Assembly: GCA_024709705.1 (NCBI GenBank)
Contig: JANJWE010000122.1
Span: 1-16,473 of the forward strand
Direction of reading: 5' to 3'
Length of the DNA: 16,473 nucleotides
Source of the DNA: Flavobacterium sp.
GTDB lineage: Bacteria; Bacteroidota; Bacteroidia; Flavobacteriales; Flavobacteriaceae
Below are positions 6,368 to 15,626 of this stretch, piece after piece. The notes beneath the pieces are model-generated. The model was not told where the DNA came from, did not search any database, and saw only the letters and a program-made list of their open reading frames with translations. The number at the start of each line of letters is the position of its first letter. The stretch's first letter is position 1. Made by a program: the position numbers and the translations under genes.

Positions 6368-8863
6368 ATGAAAACACATTCAATTGGTTTTGATGAACAT
6401 GCTGTTCTTCACAAACTAGCTCATTATTTACCGGCCCAAAATCCGTTGAAAGATTTTGTGCATCACAATACCTTGCATGCTTTTCAAGAATTACCTTTTC
6501 ATAAAGCCTTGCAAAAAGCCACTACTATTTTTGGCTATAAAACCTATTTGCCTTTAACCGATTTTCGAAATCGATTTGCTAAAGGTGAAATAAAAGAAAC
6601 TGTTTTAAACCGAATCATTTCGCAACAAAAAGGAGAAGAAAAAATAGCTTTTTGGAAAGATAAAATGTTGTATCATTCCTATGACGAATCGGTTTCACCC
6701 AGAATTGGGAGTTTGCGATCTAATTGGAAGAAGTATTATGCCATCAATTTGGAAAAATCGACGCATAGTTTATTGTTCCGCATTTTATGCAGTTACCTCG
6801 ATCAAGGTATCGCTATTTGGAATTTCCCGGTGCATGACAAAGGTTTTTTGTCTTCTATCCGAGTATTGGAAAAGAATACGTTTAAAGGTATTTTATCCTC
6901 TCCAAGAGCTAAAAAGTTACTGCAAGAAAAAGCTTCTATTACCCAACTTTTAGAAATTGTGGTTGGAAAAGAAGAACTCTTTGAAACCTATTTATTTGAT
7001 CAACAATTCGGTCATCCGGGTTGGAGTGGGATGGTGGCAGCCATAGAAAGCAATCCGAATTCTTTATTAGATGCCAAAAAAATTACCCTTGAAGAATTAA
7101 TTCAACTTGAACTTTTGTTGGAAATAGATACGTTGGATACTAAATTCCACGACATTTGGGCTCCTTTAGGTTTTAAAGTCGAAAATCAGTTATTCTCATT
7201 ATTTGAACCAATAAAACAAAACGAATTATTTGAAGTATTGTCTCTATGGCAACAAGCTTTTGAATGGTCGTTTTATGATTCCGTTTTAGCCAATTTGAAA
7301 AAAGTTGAAGAAGAGCCTTCAGTAGCAACACCAAGTTTTCAGGGTCTGTTTTGTATGGACGACAGGGAATGTTCGTTCAGAAGACACATTGAACATTTAG
7401 ACGATAAAGCTTCAACTTATGGAACGGCCGCTTTTTTTAATTTTGAGTTTTACTACCAACCGGTCAATGGTAAATTTTATACTAAATTATGTCCGGCTCC
7501 GGTAACGCCAAAATTTTTGGTAAAGGAAGAACATAGAAAGAAAAAACAAGCCAAAGATTTGCATTACCACAAACAATCACATTCGTTATTTTTTGGTTGG
7601 ATAATCAGTCAAACGCTTGGGTTTTCATCGGCTTGGAAATTGTTTCTCAACATTTTCAAACCTTCCATGTCACCTTCAACAACGTCTTCTTTTAAACATT
7701 TGCATAAAAAATCGAAGTTGGTAATTGAAAACACAGATGCCTCTCAAAAAGAAGGCGATTTACAAGTTGGTTTTACCATAGACGAAATGACCAATAGAGT
7801 AGAAGGTCTTTTGAAAAGTATCGGTTTGGTTTCCAATTTTTCTTCTTTGGTTTATGTTGTGGGTCACGGAGCAACCAGTGTAAATAACACGCATTATGCA
7901 GGTTACGATTGCGGAGCTTGCTCGGGAAGGCCTAGTTCAGTAAATGCGAAAGTGGCCAGCTTTGCAGCCAATCATCCCAAAGTAAGAGCCATATTGAAAG
8001 AGCGTGGAATTGTTATTCCGGATTCGACTCAGTTTTTGCCGGCTTTGCATGACACAACGCGTGATGAAATTGCTTTTTATGATGAAGATTTGTTAACAGA
8101 AGCGAACAAATCATTGCATGAGCAACACAAAATCACATTTGCGAAAGCGTTGCAAAACAATGCCAAAGAGCGTTCCCGACGTTTTGATACGATTAACACG
8201 AATACATCGATTGAAAAAGTACATGAAAAAGTAAAATTACGCTCGGTTTCATTATTTGAACCTCGACCCGAGCTGAATCATGCTACGAATGCGATGTGTA
8301 TCGTAGGAAGAAGAAATTTATCTAAACAATTATTTCTTGATAGAAGGTCGTTTCTTAACTCTTATGATTATCAAGTAGATCCTTCAGGTGATTATTTAGC
8401 AGTCATTTTAGGTGCTGTTGCTCCGGTTGGCGGCGGAATCAATTTAGAATATTATTTTTCCAGAGTTGATAATCAAAAATTAGGTGCCGGCTCTAAATTA
8501 CCACACAATGTCATGGGATTAATTGGCGTTGCTAACGGAATTGATGGCGATTTACGTCCCGGTTTGCCCAGTCAGATGATAGAAGTGCATGACCCACTTC
8601 GGTTATTAGTCATTGCCGAACATTATCCGGAAAAAGTGCTATATGCCATTACCAAAAATCCGGCTACGTATGAATGGTTCAAAAACGATTGGGTGAAGTT
8701 GGTTGCCGTGCATCCCGAGACTAAAAAGTCTTATGTATTAACAAATGAAAAGTTTGAGTGGTATGAACCCATTCAGGAACCCCATTTCATTGCTGACGAA
8801 TTGAAACTGGCAGAATCGACTAAAGAAAATCTTCCGGTGAGTATCCTAACTAATGTTTTATAA
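6368..8863 (+). CDS. dabA: DabA, inorganic-carbon accumulation complex catalytic subunit (DUF2309)
   Basis: An 831-residue protein of the UPF0753/DUF2309 family. DabA is a cytoplasmic, membrane-associated, beta-carbonic-anhydrase-like zinc protein that works with DabB to hydrate CO2 to bicarbonate, driven by a cation gradient, so bicarbonate accumulates in the cell. The zinc-site residues known from the Halothiobacillus protein are all present: C329-x-D331 in GLFCMDDRECSFRRH, H500 in VVGHGAT and C515 in YDCGACSGRP. The H-to-C spacing of 15 equals the one known there. The N-terminal signature NPLKDFVHHNTLHAF (25-39) is also typical. Length is normal for the family and nothing suggests truncation. 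The start is the ATG at 6368, with no in-frame extension supported. dabB starts two bases after the stop, so the subunits are translationally coupled. No carbonic anhydrase, rubisco or LysR-type regulator is in the window; in a heterotroph the likely use is supplying bicarbonate for anaplerotic and biosynthetic carboxylation at air levels of CO2. Confidence 0.95.
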   Translation: MKTHSIGFDEHAVLHKLAHYLPAQNPLKDFVHHNTLHAFQELPFHKALQKATTIFGYKTYLPLTDFRNRFAKGEIKETVLNRIISQQKGEEKIAFWKDKMLYHSYDESVSPRIGSLRSNWKKYYAINLEKSTHSLLFRILCSYLDQGIAIWNFPVHDKGFLSSIRVLEKNTFKGILSSPRAKKLLQEKASITQLLEIVVGKEELFETYLFDQQFGHPGWSGMVAAIESNPNSLLDAKKITLEELIQLELLLEIDTLDTKFHDIWAPLGFKVENQLFSLFEPIKQNELFEVLSLWQQAFEWSFYDSVLANLKKVEEEPSVATPSFQGLFCMDDRECSFRRHIEHLDDKASTYGTAAFFNFEFYYQPVNGKFYTKLCPAPVTPKFLVKEEHRKKKQAKDLHYHKQSHSLFFGWIISQTLGFSSAWKLFLNIFKPSMSPSTTSSFKHLHKKSKLVIENTDASQKEGDLQVGFTIDEMTNRVEGLLKSIGLVSNFSSLVYVVGHGATSVNNTHYAGYDCGACSGRPSSVNAKVASFAANHPKVRAILKERGIVIPDSTQFLPALHDTTRDEIAFYDEDLLTEANKSLHEQHKITFAKALQNNAKERSRRFDTINTNTSIEKVHEKVKLRSVSLFEPRPELNHATNAMCIVGRRNLSKQLFLDRRSFLNSYDYQVDPSGDYLAVILGAVAPVGGGINLEYYFSRVDNQKLGAGSKLPHNVMGLIGVANGIDGDLRPGLPSQMIEVHDPLRLLVIAEHYPEKVLYAITKNPATYEWFKNDWVKLVAVHPETKKSYVLTNEKFEWYEPIQEPHFIADELKLAESTKENLPVSILTNVL

Positions 8864-8865
8864 CC

Positions 8866-10734
8866 ATGAATGAGTTTTTGCAATTTTTTATATTGTTTCC
8901 GCTTTTAGGATTCATTATCAGCTTGTTTTTACCCGAAGCAAAAGAAAAAACCATTTCTTGGACCGCTTTTGGTACTGTTTTTATTCAACTTCTTGGAATC
9001 GTTACTTTCATTATTTGGTGGATGTATAAGGGTGCTCCCGATTTAAATTTGGTGGAACTTTCGGTCCTTAAAACGGCTCATTATGAGTTTTTTATTGATT
9101 TTTATTTTGATAAAGTTTCGGCTGTTTATCTGTTAATCGGGGCTTTGCTCACGTCAATGATTACCACTTATAGTCGGTATTATTTGCATCGCGAAAAAGG
9201 GTACAAACGCTTTTTTAATACCGTTTTATTTTTCTTTTTCGGGTATAATTTGGCCATTTTATCAGGAAATTTCGAGACCTTGTTTATCGGGTGGGAAATC
9301 ATCGGTATTTCCTCTTTTCTATTAATTGCCTTTTACAGAGAACGTTATCTTCCGGTTAAAAATGCGTTTAAAGTATTTTCGATTTATCGGATTGGCGATG
9401 TAGGTTTATTGCTGGCCATGTGGGCAAGTCACCATCTGTTCCATGAAAACATAACCTTCATGAAATTGAATAATTATGAAATGGTGAGTGAGCATTTGGA
9501 AAATCATTCAATTATCGGACTATTCATTGCACTTTGTTTGGCTTGTGCTGCGGCTGCAAAATCGGCTCAAATCCCTTTTTCATCGTGGTTACCTCGAGCT
9601 ATGGAAGGTCCAACGCCTTCGAGTGCCATTTTTTATGGTTCATTGTCTGTTCATTTGGGTGTTTTTTTGATGTTGCGAACATTTCCGTTTTGGGAACATC
9701 AAACCGCCATTCGAATTGCCATTGGTATAATGGGATTGACCACCAGTTTAATGGCATCCTTAATGGCTCGCGTTCAATCATCTGTAAAAAGTCAGGTTGC
9801 CTATAGTTCTATTGGACAAATTGGAATTATTTTTATTGAAATTGCTCTCGGTTTTGAAATGTTAGCTTTGATTCACTTTGCCGGAAATGCTTTTTTACGC
9901 ACCTATCAATTATTGGTTTCTCCTTCTGTAGTTAGTTACATGATTCGCGATCAGTTTTATCATTATAAACCCAAAGAGAAGGCCATTGAAGATTCGTATC
10001 CCAAAAAAATAGAATATACTTTGTATATTTTGGCTTTGAAAGAATTCAATTTAGAAGGGTTTTTGAATTTTGTATTGTGGAAGCCTCTGAAAAATATTGG
10101 TAAATCGTTGGATTTTTTAAATATAAAGCGAATTTATTTATTCTTTATTCCGTTGTATTTGATTGGGTTTTTAACCTATAAATTCAGAGTTGAGCTACCC
10201 AGTCAAATTGCCAATATTTTACCCGAGTTATTTGCATTTATCGGATTGGTCTTTGTTTTCAAATCGTTTTCTGAACGTAGAAGTCCTTTTTTAGCTTGGA
10301 TTTTAATCGTGATGAATCATTTCTGGATTGCATTGGCTATCGTTTTTAATGATAAAGTGAGTGTGAGCGAAATCATTTATTATTTGGCGGGTGTTGTAGT
10401 TGCCGGAATAATTGGTTATATCGCTTTACTTCAGTTGAGTAAATTAGAAAAAAGAATTTTGATAAGTCAATATTTGGGGCATGTGTATGAACATCCCAAA
10501 TTTGCTTTTTTCTTTTTAGTAGCCACACTTGGCATCACCGGATTTCCTATTACATCGACCTTCATAGGCGAAGATTTGATTTTTAGTCATATCGATAGCC
10601 AACAACTTTTCTTAGCCTTTTTTGCGGCATCGAGTTTCGTAGTTTCAGGTATTGCCGGCATCCGAATCTATGCTCGCTTATTTTTAGGTCCTCACGTGAA
10701 AACCTATCATGAATTACCTTATCGTTCCTCTTAA
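8866..10734 (+). CDS. dabB: DabB, NuoL/MrpA-like cation-conducting membrane subunit
   Basis: A 622-residue inner-membrane protein, hydrophobic from end to end with roughly 14-16 helices. The central proton-antiporter domain is recognisable: GWE144-IIG (equivalent to the key Glu of NuoL), A-A-K232-SAQIPFSSWLP with the membrane Lys, and the loop EGPTPSSAIFYGSLSVHLG in which H263 follows. The form SSAIFYGSLSVH differs from NuoL (typically SALIHAATM) and fits the DabB branch. In the complex it passes cations (protons or sodium) down their gradient and drives one-way CO2 hydration by DabA. It sits two bases behind dabA and 15 bases before the SulP gene. No other complex I or Mrp genes are nearby, which argues against a respiratory role. 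Its C-terminal membrane part (about 350-610) is longer than in the shortest DabB proteins, which I recall as about 500-560 residues. Confidence 0.92.
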   Translation: MNEFLQFFILFPLLGFIISLFLPEAKEKTISWTAFGTVFIQLLGIVTFIIWWMYKGAPDLNLVELSVLKTAHYEFFIDFYFDKVSAVYLLIGALLTSMITTYSRYYLHREKGYKRFFNTVLFFFFGYNLAILSGNFETLFIGWEIIGISSFLLIAFYRERYLPVKNAFKVFSIYRIGDVGLLLAMWASHHLFHENITFMKLNNYEMVSEHLENHSIIGLFIALCLACAAAAKSAQIPFSSWLPRAMEGPTPSSAIFYGSLSVHLGVFLMLRTFPFWEHQTAIRIAIGIMGLTTSLMASLMARVQSSVKSQVAYSSIGQIGIIFIEIALGFEMLALIHFAGNAFLRTYQLLVSPSVVSYMIRDQFYHYKPKEKAIEDSYPKKIEYTLYILALKEFNLEGFLNFVLWKPLKNIGKSLDFLNIKRIYLFFIPLYLIGFLTYKFRVELPSQIANILPELFAFIGLVFVFKSFSERRSPFLAWILIVMNHFWIALAIVFNDKVSVSEIIYYLAGVVVAGIIGYIALLQLSKLEKRILISQYLGHVYEHPKFAFFFLVATLGITGFPITSTFIGEDLIFSHIDSQQLFLAFFAASSFVVSGIAGIRIYARLFLGPHVKTYHELPYRSS

Positions 10735-10749
10735 TTTTTTAAAATAAAC

Positions 10750-12381
10750 ATGAAATCAACTATAAATAAATATGTTCCTGTTGATGGATTGGCAGGATTA
10801 AAAGAAAATTTTAAATCTGATGCTATTTCAGGTTTTATTGTATTTTTATTGGCTTTGCCTTTAAGTTTAGGCATTGCAAAAGCTTCTGATTTTCCACCTA
10901 TTATGGGTTTAATTACGGCCATAATTGGAGGAATTGTAGTTTCCTTTTTTATGGGTTCTCGTTTGACCATCAAAGGTCCTGCTGCCGGTTTAATTGTAAT
11001 TGTTGCCGGTGCTGTAGCCGAATTTGGTCAAGGGGATAGTCAATTAGGATGGAAATTAGCTTTAGGTGCCATGGTTGTTGCCGGTATAATTCAAATTTTA
11101 TTTGGAATATTGAAACTGGGAAAACTTGCTGATTTCTTTCCGCTTTCAGCCATTCATGGAATGTTAGCAGCCATAGGAATTATTATCATCGCTAAACAAA
11201 TTCCGGTATTATTAAATGATAATCCGGCTTTGGCTAAAGGTTTAGGGCCAATCGAATTGTTGATGAATATCCCAAAATTTGTATTGAATTTAGATCCAAA
11301 AGCATCCATTATTGGTGTGGTGAGTTTAGCCATTATGATGGGATGGCCTTATCTCAAAATCAAAACCATCAAAATGATTCCCGCACCTTTGGTGGTGCTT
11401 TTGTTTGCCATTCCCTGTGAGTTATTCATGGATTTTGCTCATACCGAACCGCCTTATGCTTTGGTAAAAATTGGTAGTTTGGTTGATAGTTTAAACATTA
11501 ATGCCAGTTTTGACGGGATTTCACAAACTGGACTGTTTGTAAAATATGTGATTATGTTTGCTTTGGTTGGCACATTAGAATCATTACTAACTGTTAAAGC
11601 AATAGATTTGATGGACCCATTCAAACGAAAATCTAATATGAACAAGGATTTGATTGCTGTTGGAATTGGAAATACAATAGCTGCTTTTTTAGGTGGCTTA
11701 CCCATGATTTCAGAAGTAGCACGTTCATCTTCCAATGTAAATAATGGAGCAAAAACCCGTTGGGCGAACTTTTTTCACGGGTTTTTTATTTTGCTTTTTG
11801 TATTGTTGGCAACGCCAATTTTAGAAATGATTCCAAACGCCGCATTAGCAGCAATGTTGATTACAGTTGGAATTAAATTAGCACATCCGAAAGAATTCAT
11901 TCATACGTTTAAAATCGGGAAAGAACAATTGGCTATTTTCTTAGTAACCATTTTCTTTACTTTGTTTGAAGATTTATTGGTGGGAATTGCTGCAGGTATG
12001 GCGTTAAAAATTATCATTCATTTATATAATGGGACACCAATCTCATCTTTATTTAAAGCACCAACTTTGGTTTCCTTTGAAGGCGATAATTATTTAGTAG
12101 AAATAAATAAAGCCGCTATTTTTACCAACTTTTTAGGAGTAAAAAGCAAATTAGAAGCCATTCCGTATGGTTTTAATGTGATTATTGACCTTAAAAAGAC
12201 AAAACTAGTAGATCATTCTGTGATGGAAAATTTGGAACATTTCAAACATGATTATGAAGCCAATGGCGGAACGGTTGTCATAAAAGGTTTGGATCATCAT
12301 CAACCCTTATCCAATCATCCGTTATCCTCTAGAAAAAACAAAAAGACTATTGAGTATGAAACAGAGAAAGTTAGTATATAG
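10750..12381 (+). CDS. SulP-family inorganic anion transporter with STAS domain (bicarbonate candidate)
   Basis: A 543-residue inner-membrane transporter. The SulP signature is clear: an N-terminal SDAISGFIVFLLALPLSLGIA (helix 1), G76-P77-A78-A79-G80 after a basic T-I-K, and E-V-A-R-S-S-S-N-V-N-N-G-A-K near residue 325. Ten or more helices run to about residue 430. A cytoplasmic STAS domain occupies about 445-520 (YLVEINKAAIFTNF to TVVIKGLDHH). SulP proteins carry sulfate, bicarbonate, chloride or other anions, often with sodium or protons; BicA of cyanobacteria is the bicarbonate member. The gene follows dabB by 15 bases in the same direction, so bicarbonate transport is the favoured inference, with sulfate the main alternative. 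It overlaps the next gene by 26 bases. The C-terminal tail after the STAS domain is short, His-rich and charged. Confidence 0.9.
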   Translation: MKSTINKYVPVDGLAGLKENFKSDAISGFIVFLLALPLSLGIAKASDFPPIMGLITAIIGGIVVSFFMGSRLTIKGPAAGLIVIVAGAVAEFGQGDSQLGWKLALGAMVVAGIIQILFGILKLGKLADFFPLSAIHGMLAAIGIIIIAKQIPVLLNDNPALAKGLGPIELLMNIPKFVLNLDPKASIIGVVSLAIMMGWPYLKIKTIKMIPAPLVVLLFAIPCELFMDFAHTEPPYALVKIGSLVDSLNINASFDGISQTGLFVKYVIMFALVGTLESLLTVKAIDLMDPFKRKSNMNKDLIAVGIGNTIAAFLGGLPMISEVARSSSNVNNGAKTRWANFFHGFFILLFVLLATPILEMIPNAALAAMLITVGIKLAHPKEFIHTFKIGKEQLAIFLVTIFFTLFEDLLVGIAAGMALKIIIHLYNGTPISSLFKAPTLVSFEGDNYLVEINKAAIFTNFLGVKSKLEAIPYGFNVIIDLKKTKLVDHSVMENLEHFKHDYEANGGTVVIKGLDHHQPLSNHPLSSRKNKKTIEYETEKVSI

Positions 12382-13114
12382 AAGTTTTTTATTGCTTTTT
12401 GGATTTTTAGTTGCTTCAAGTTTTGCACAAGTAAAAACGTCTAATGAAAATATTTGGTTGCATTATTTTGGAAAAAATAAGTTAACTGAAAAATTATCCT
12501 TATCATTTGAAGCCACCATGCGGTACGCTAATGGATTTTCGGAAAAACAACAATATTTTGTTCGTCCATCGTTTGATTATCAATTTACGAAACGTTTTTC
12601 AGCTAGTATTGGTTATAGTCATTACAATACGTATGTATATGGAAATCCTGCGTTAAATAAAACCAATATTCCCGAAGATCATTTTTGGGTACAAGGAACG
12701 TTTGTTCATCAAAAAGGCGAGGCAAAATTCACGCATCGATTGCGAGATGAATTTCGATATGTGGGCATTGCTAAACAACAACCGAATGGAGATTTTGAAA
12801 TAAATCATTATGAATACCGCAATCGTTTACGGTATATGATTGTAATGAATTATCCTTTCGTAAAGAAAGAAAATGAAACCCAATTGTTTGGGATTTTAGG
12901 TGATGAGGTCTTTTTAAATTTAGGTTCAAATGCCGGTAAAACTTTATTAAATCAAAACCGCATTATAGCTGGTTTTGGGTATAATTTTGATAAAAATCAT
13001 AAACTACAACTTTGCTATATGCAGCAACATATTTGGAATTTTGCCAACACGCTTCAAGAGGATAATCCAACTGTTCGATTGAGTTATGTAACTAATTTTG
13101 ATTGGCGAAAATAA
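12356..13114 (+). CDS. DUF2490 family predicted outer-membrane beta-barrel protein
   Basis: A 252-residue protein from the ATG at 12356; a TTG two codons earlier is less likely. A Sec signal peptide runs to about A24 (MKQRKLVYRSFLLLFGFLVA, then SSFA before Q25). The mature part has alternating aromatic/polar strands typical of a small outer-membrane barrel (LHYFGKNKLTEKLSLSFEATMRY, QQYFVRPSFDYQF, HRLRDEFRY, YEYRNRLRYMI, NRIIAGFGYNF, NPTVRLSYVTNFDW), matching DUF2490, a Bacteroidota family without assigned function. The last residues form a terminal beta strand. It overlaps the 3' end of the SulP gene by 26 bases in another frame, so it is co-transcribed and probably translationally coupled. 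A role as outer-membrane porin or scaffold for the carbon-uptake module is inference. A terminator follows at 13137. Confidence 0.82.
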   Translation: MKQRKLVYRSFLLLFGFLVASSFAQVKTSNENIWLHYFGKNKLTEKLSLSFEATMRYANGFSEKQQYFVRPSFDYQFTKRFSASIGYSHYNTYVYGNPALNKTNIPEDHFWVQGTFVHQKGEAKFTHRLRDEFRYVGIAKQQPNGDFEINHYEYRNRLRYMIVMNYPFVKKENETQLFGILGDEVFLNLGSNAGKTLLNQNRIIAGFGYNFDKNHKLQLCYMQQHIWNFANTLQEDNPTVRLSYVTNFDWRK

Positions 13115-13136
13115 ATTCGTTTACATTATTAAAAAC

Positions 13137-13172
13137 AAAATCCGTCAAGAATTTCTTCAAGACGGATTTTTT
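13137..13172. terminator. bidirectional intrinsic terminator between DUF2490 and groEL
   Basis: AAAATCCGTC (13137-13146) pairs with GACGGATTTT (13161-13170). Inside is a 2x2 internal loop of AA/AA and a GAA/TTC stem closed by TTTC. Runs of A on the left and T on the right give a U-tract on either strand. It lies between convergent genes ending at 13114 (+) and 13213 (-), so it probably stops both transcripts. Confidence 0.85.
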
Positions 13173-13212
13173 ATTTTAGTCAGACTAATCACTAATGACT
13201 ATTCACTAAAGA

Positions 13213-14880
<1,668 letters not shown>

Positions 14881-14883
14881 TCA

Positions 14884-15159
14884 TTATACGATAGCTAAAA
14901 TATCGTCTTCTCTCATGATAAGGTAATCTTTGCCGTCTAATTTTAATTCGGTTCCGGCATATTTACCGTATAAAACCGTGTCACCCACTTTTACAGTCAT
15001 GGTGTGGTCTTTTTTTCCGTTTCCTACGGCAACAACAGTTCCTCTTTGTGGTTTTTCTTTGGCGGTATCAGGGATAATAATTCCTGATGCTGTGGTAGTT
15101 TCGGCAGGAGCCGGTTCTACTAAAACGCGGTCTGAAAGGGGTTTAATGTTTACTGACAT
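14884..15159 (-). CDS. groES: GroES, 10 kDa co-chaperonin
   Basis: A 91-residue protein that caps the GroEL ring. It has the usual start with [12 protein letters not shown] (5-16), a mobile loop [21 protein letters not shown] (20-40) whose I-I-I-P contacts GroEL, the GTVVAVGNG strand and roof loop (40-50), and the ending [13 protein letters not shown]. It is slightly short compared with the 95-97 residue E. coli-type protein but normal for Bacteroidota. Its start is ATG at 15159, preceded on the same strand by a candidate sigma-54-like promoter at 15203-15218 with a predicted leader of about 32 bases. groEL follows 39 bases downstream, so they form the classical groESL operon. No CIRCE inverted repeat is present upstream. 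Confidence 0.98.
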   Translation of the reverse strand: MSVNIKPLSDRVLVEPAPAETTTASGIIIPDTAKEKPQRGTVVAVGNGKKDHTMTVKVGDTVLYGKYAGTELKLDGKDYLIMREDDILAIV

Positions 15160-15202
15160 AATTATTTTGTTTTGTTAAATTAAGTTTGACGGTTTGGATG
15201 AG

Positions 15203-15218
15203 ACAGAAATTGTGCCAA
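15203..15218 (-). promoter_or_regulatory. candidate sigma-54-like -24/-12 element upstream of groES
   Basis: Read on the - strand, TTGGCACAATTTCTGT carries a GG pair (15216-15215) and a GT pair (15204-15203) at the exact spacing of the -24 GG and -12 GC of sigma-54 promoters. It matches TTGGCAC fully in the -24 half, but the -12 half has GT instead of GC. The predicted start would be near 15191, leaving a leader of about 32 bases. The mismatch and the absence of a visible rpoN or activator gene keep confidence low. Confidence 0.4.
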
Positions 15219-15226
15219 TTGAAAGA

Positions 15227-15245
15227 AACTGACATTTTTTCAGTT
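15227..15245. repeat. 6-bp inverted repeat upstream of the groES promoter region
   Basis: AACTGA (15227-15232) and TCAGTT (15240-15245) are perfect inverted copies separated by seven bases. They lie at about -36 to -54 relative to the start predicted from the sigma-54-like element. This could be a regulator site, but with six-base arms in AT-rich DNA it may be chance. Confidence 0.3.
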
Positions 15246-15250
15246 AAGTC

Positions 15251-15279
15251 AAAAAAAAATCCCGATTACTCGGGATTTT
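15251..15279 (-). terminator. intrinsic terminator of secG
   Basis: On the - strand, AAAATCCCGA (15279-15270) pairs with TCGGGATTTT (15265-15256) around a four-base loop GTAA and is followed by a U-tract (15259-15251). It begins 16 bases after the secG stop and separates secG from groES, so groESL must have its own promoter. Confidence 0.9.
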
Positions 15280-15295
15280 AGTTGGGTATGTGTTT

Positions 15296-15625
15296 TTATT
15301 TATTTTCTTCCGTTGCTGGAGTAGTTGTAGGAGCTGATGGCGTTGCTGCTTCCGTTGCAGCAGGCACATTGCTTTTATCAATTTTGATAGTATCATTTGA
15401 ATCATTAAAAGCCAAGCTTGAAAATAAAATCAAGGCAATTAGAATAATTCCCAAAGTCCAAGTACTTTTATCTAAAAAATCGGTTGTTTTTTGAACACCA
15501 CCAATTTGTTGTGAATTCCCAAAAGTAGAAGATAAACCACCTCCTTTAGGGTTTTGAACCATGATTACTACGATAAGTAAAAAACAAACTATTGTTATTA
15601 AAACTAAAAAAACTGAAAATCCCAT
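15296..15625 (-). CDS. secG: SecG, protein-export translocase subunit
   Basis: A 109-residue inner-membrane protein of the SecYEG channel. Two membrane segments are seen (about 3-23 and 56-73), separated by the conserved loop Q24-N-P-K-G-G-G-L-S-S-T-F-G, the SecG signature. The tail after the second helix (about 75-109) is polar and rich in Ala, Pro and Thr, which is usual in Bacteroidota SecG. The ATG at 15625 is chosen because it gives the canonical MGFSVFLV start directly before helix 1; an ATG 51 bases upstream in the same frame would add 17 polar residues and lie inside the preceding gene. Only one base separates this ATG from the stop of the TPR-like gene, so the two are translationally coupled. 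A terminator follows. Confidence 0.95.
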   Translation of the reverse strand: MGFSVFLVLITIVCFLLIVVIMVQNPKGGGLSSTFGNSQQIGGVQKTTDFLDKSTWTLGIILIALILFSSLAFNDSNDTIKIDKSNVPAATEAATPSAPTTTPATEENK

Positions 15626-15626
15626 G

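Noticed and set aside
8866..10734. dabB as a respiratory complex I (NuoL) or Mrp antiporter subunit
   Set aside because: No other nuo or mrp genes are nearby, the SSAIFYGSLSVH region departs from NuoL, and the gene is coupled to dabA.
10731..10973. - strand open frame opposite the start of the SulP gene
   Set aside because: It mirrors the membrane-helix codons of SulP, is Lys/Ile/Pro-rich and has no independent support.
15160..15250. CIRCE (HrcA) operator before groES
   Set aside because: No TTAGCACTC-N9-GAGTGCTAA-like repeat was found; the only GCAC is in the TTGGCAC element and has no inverted partner.
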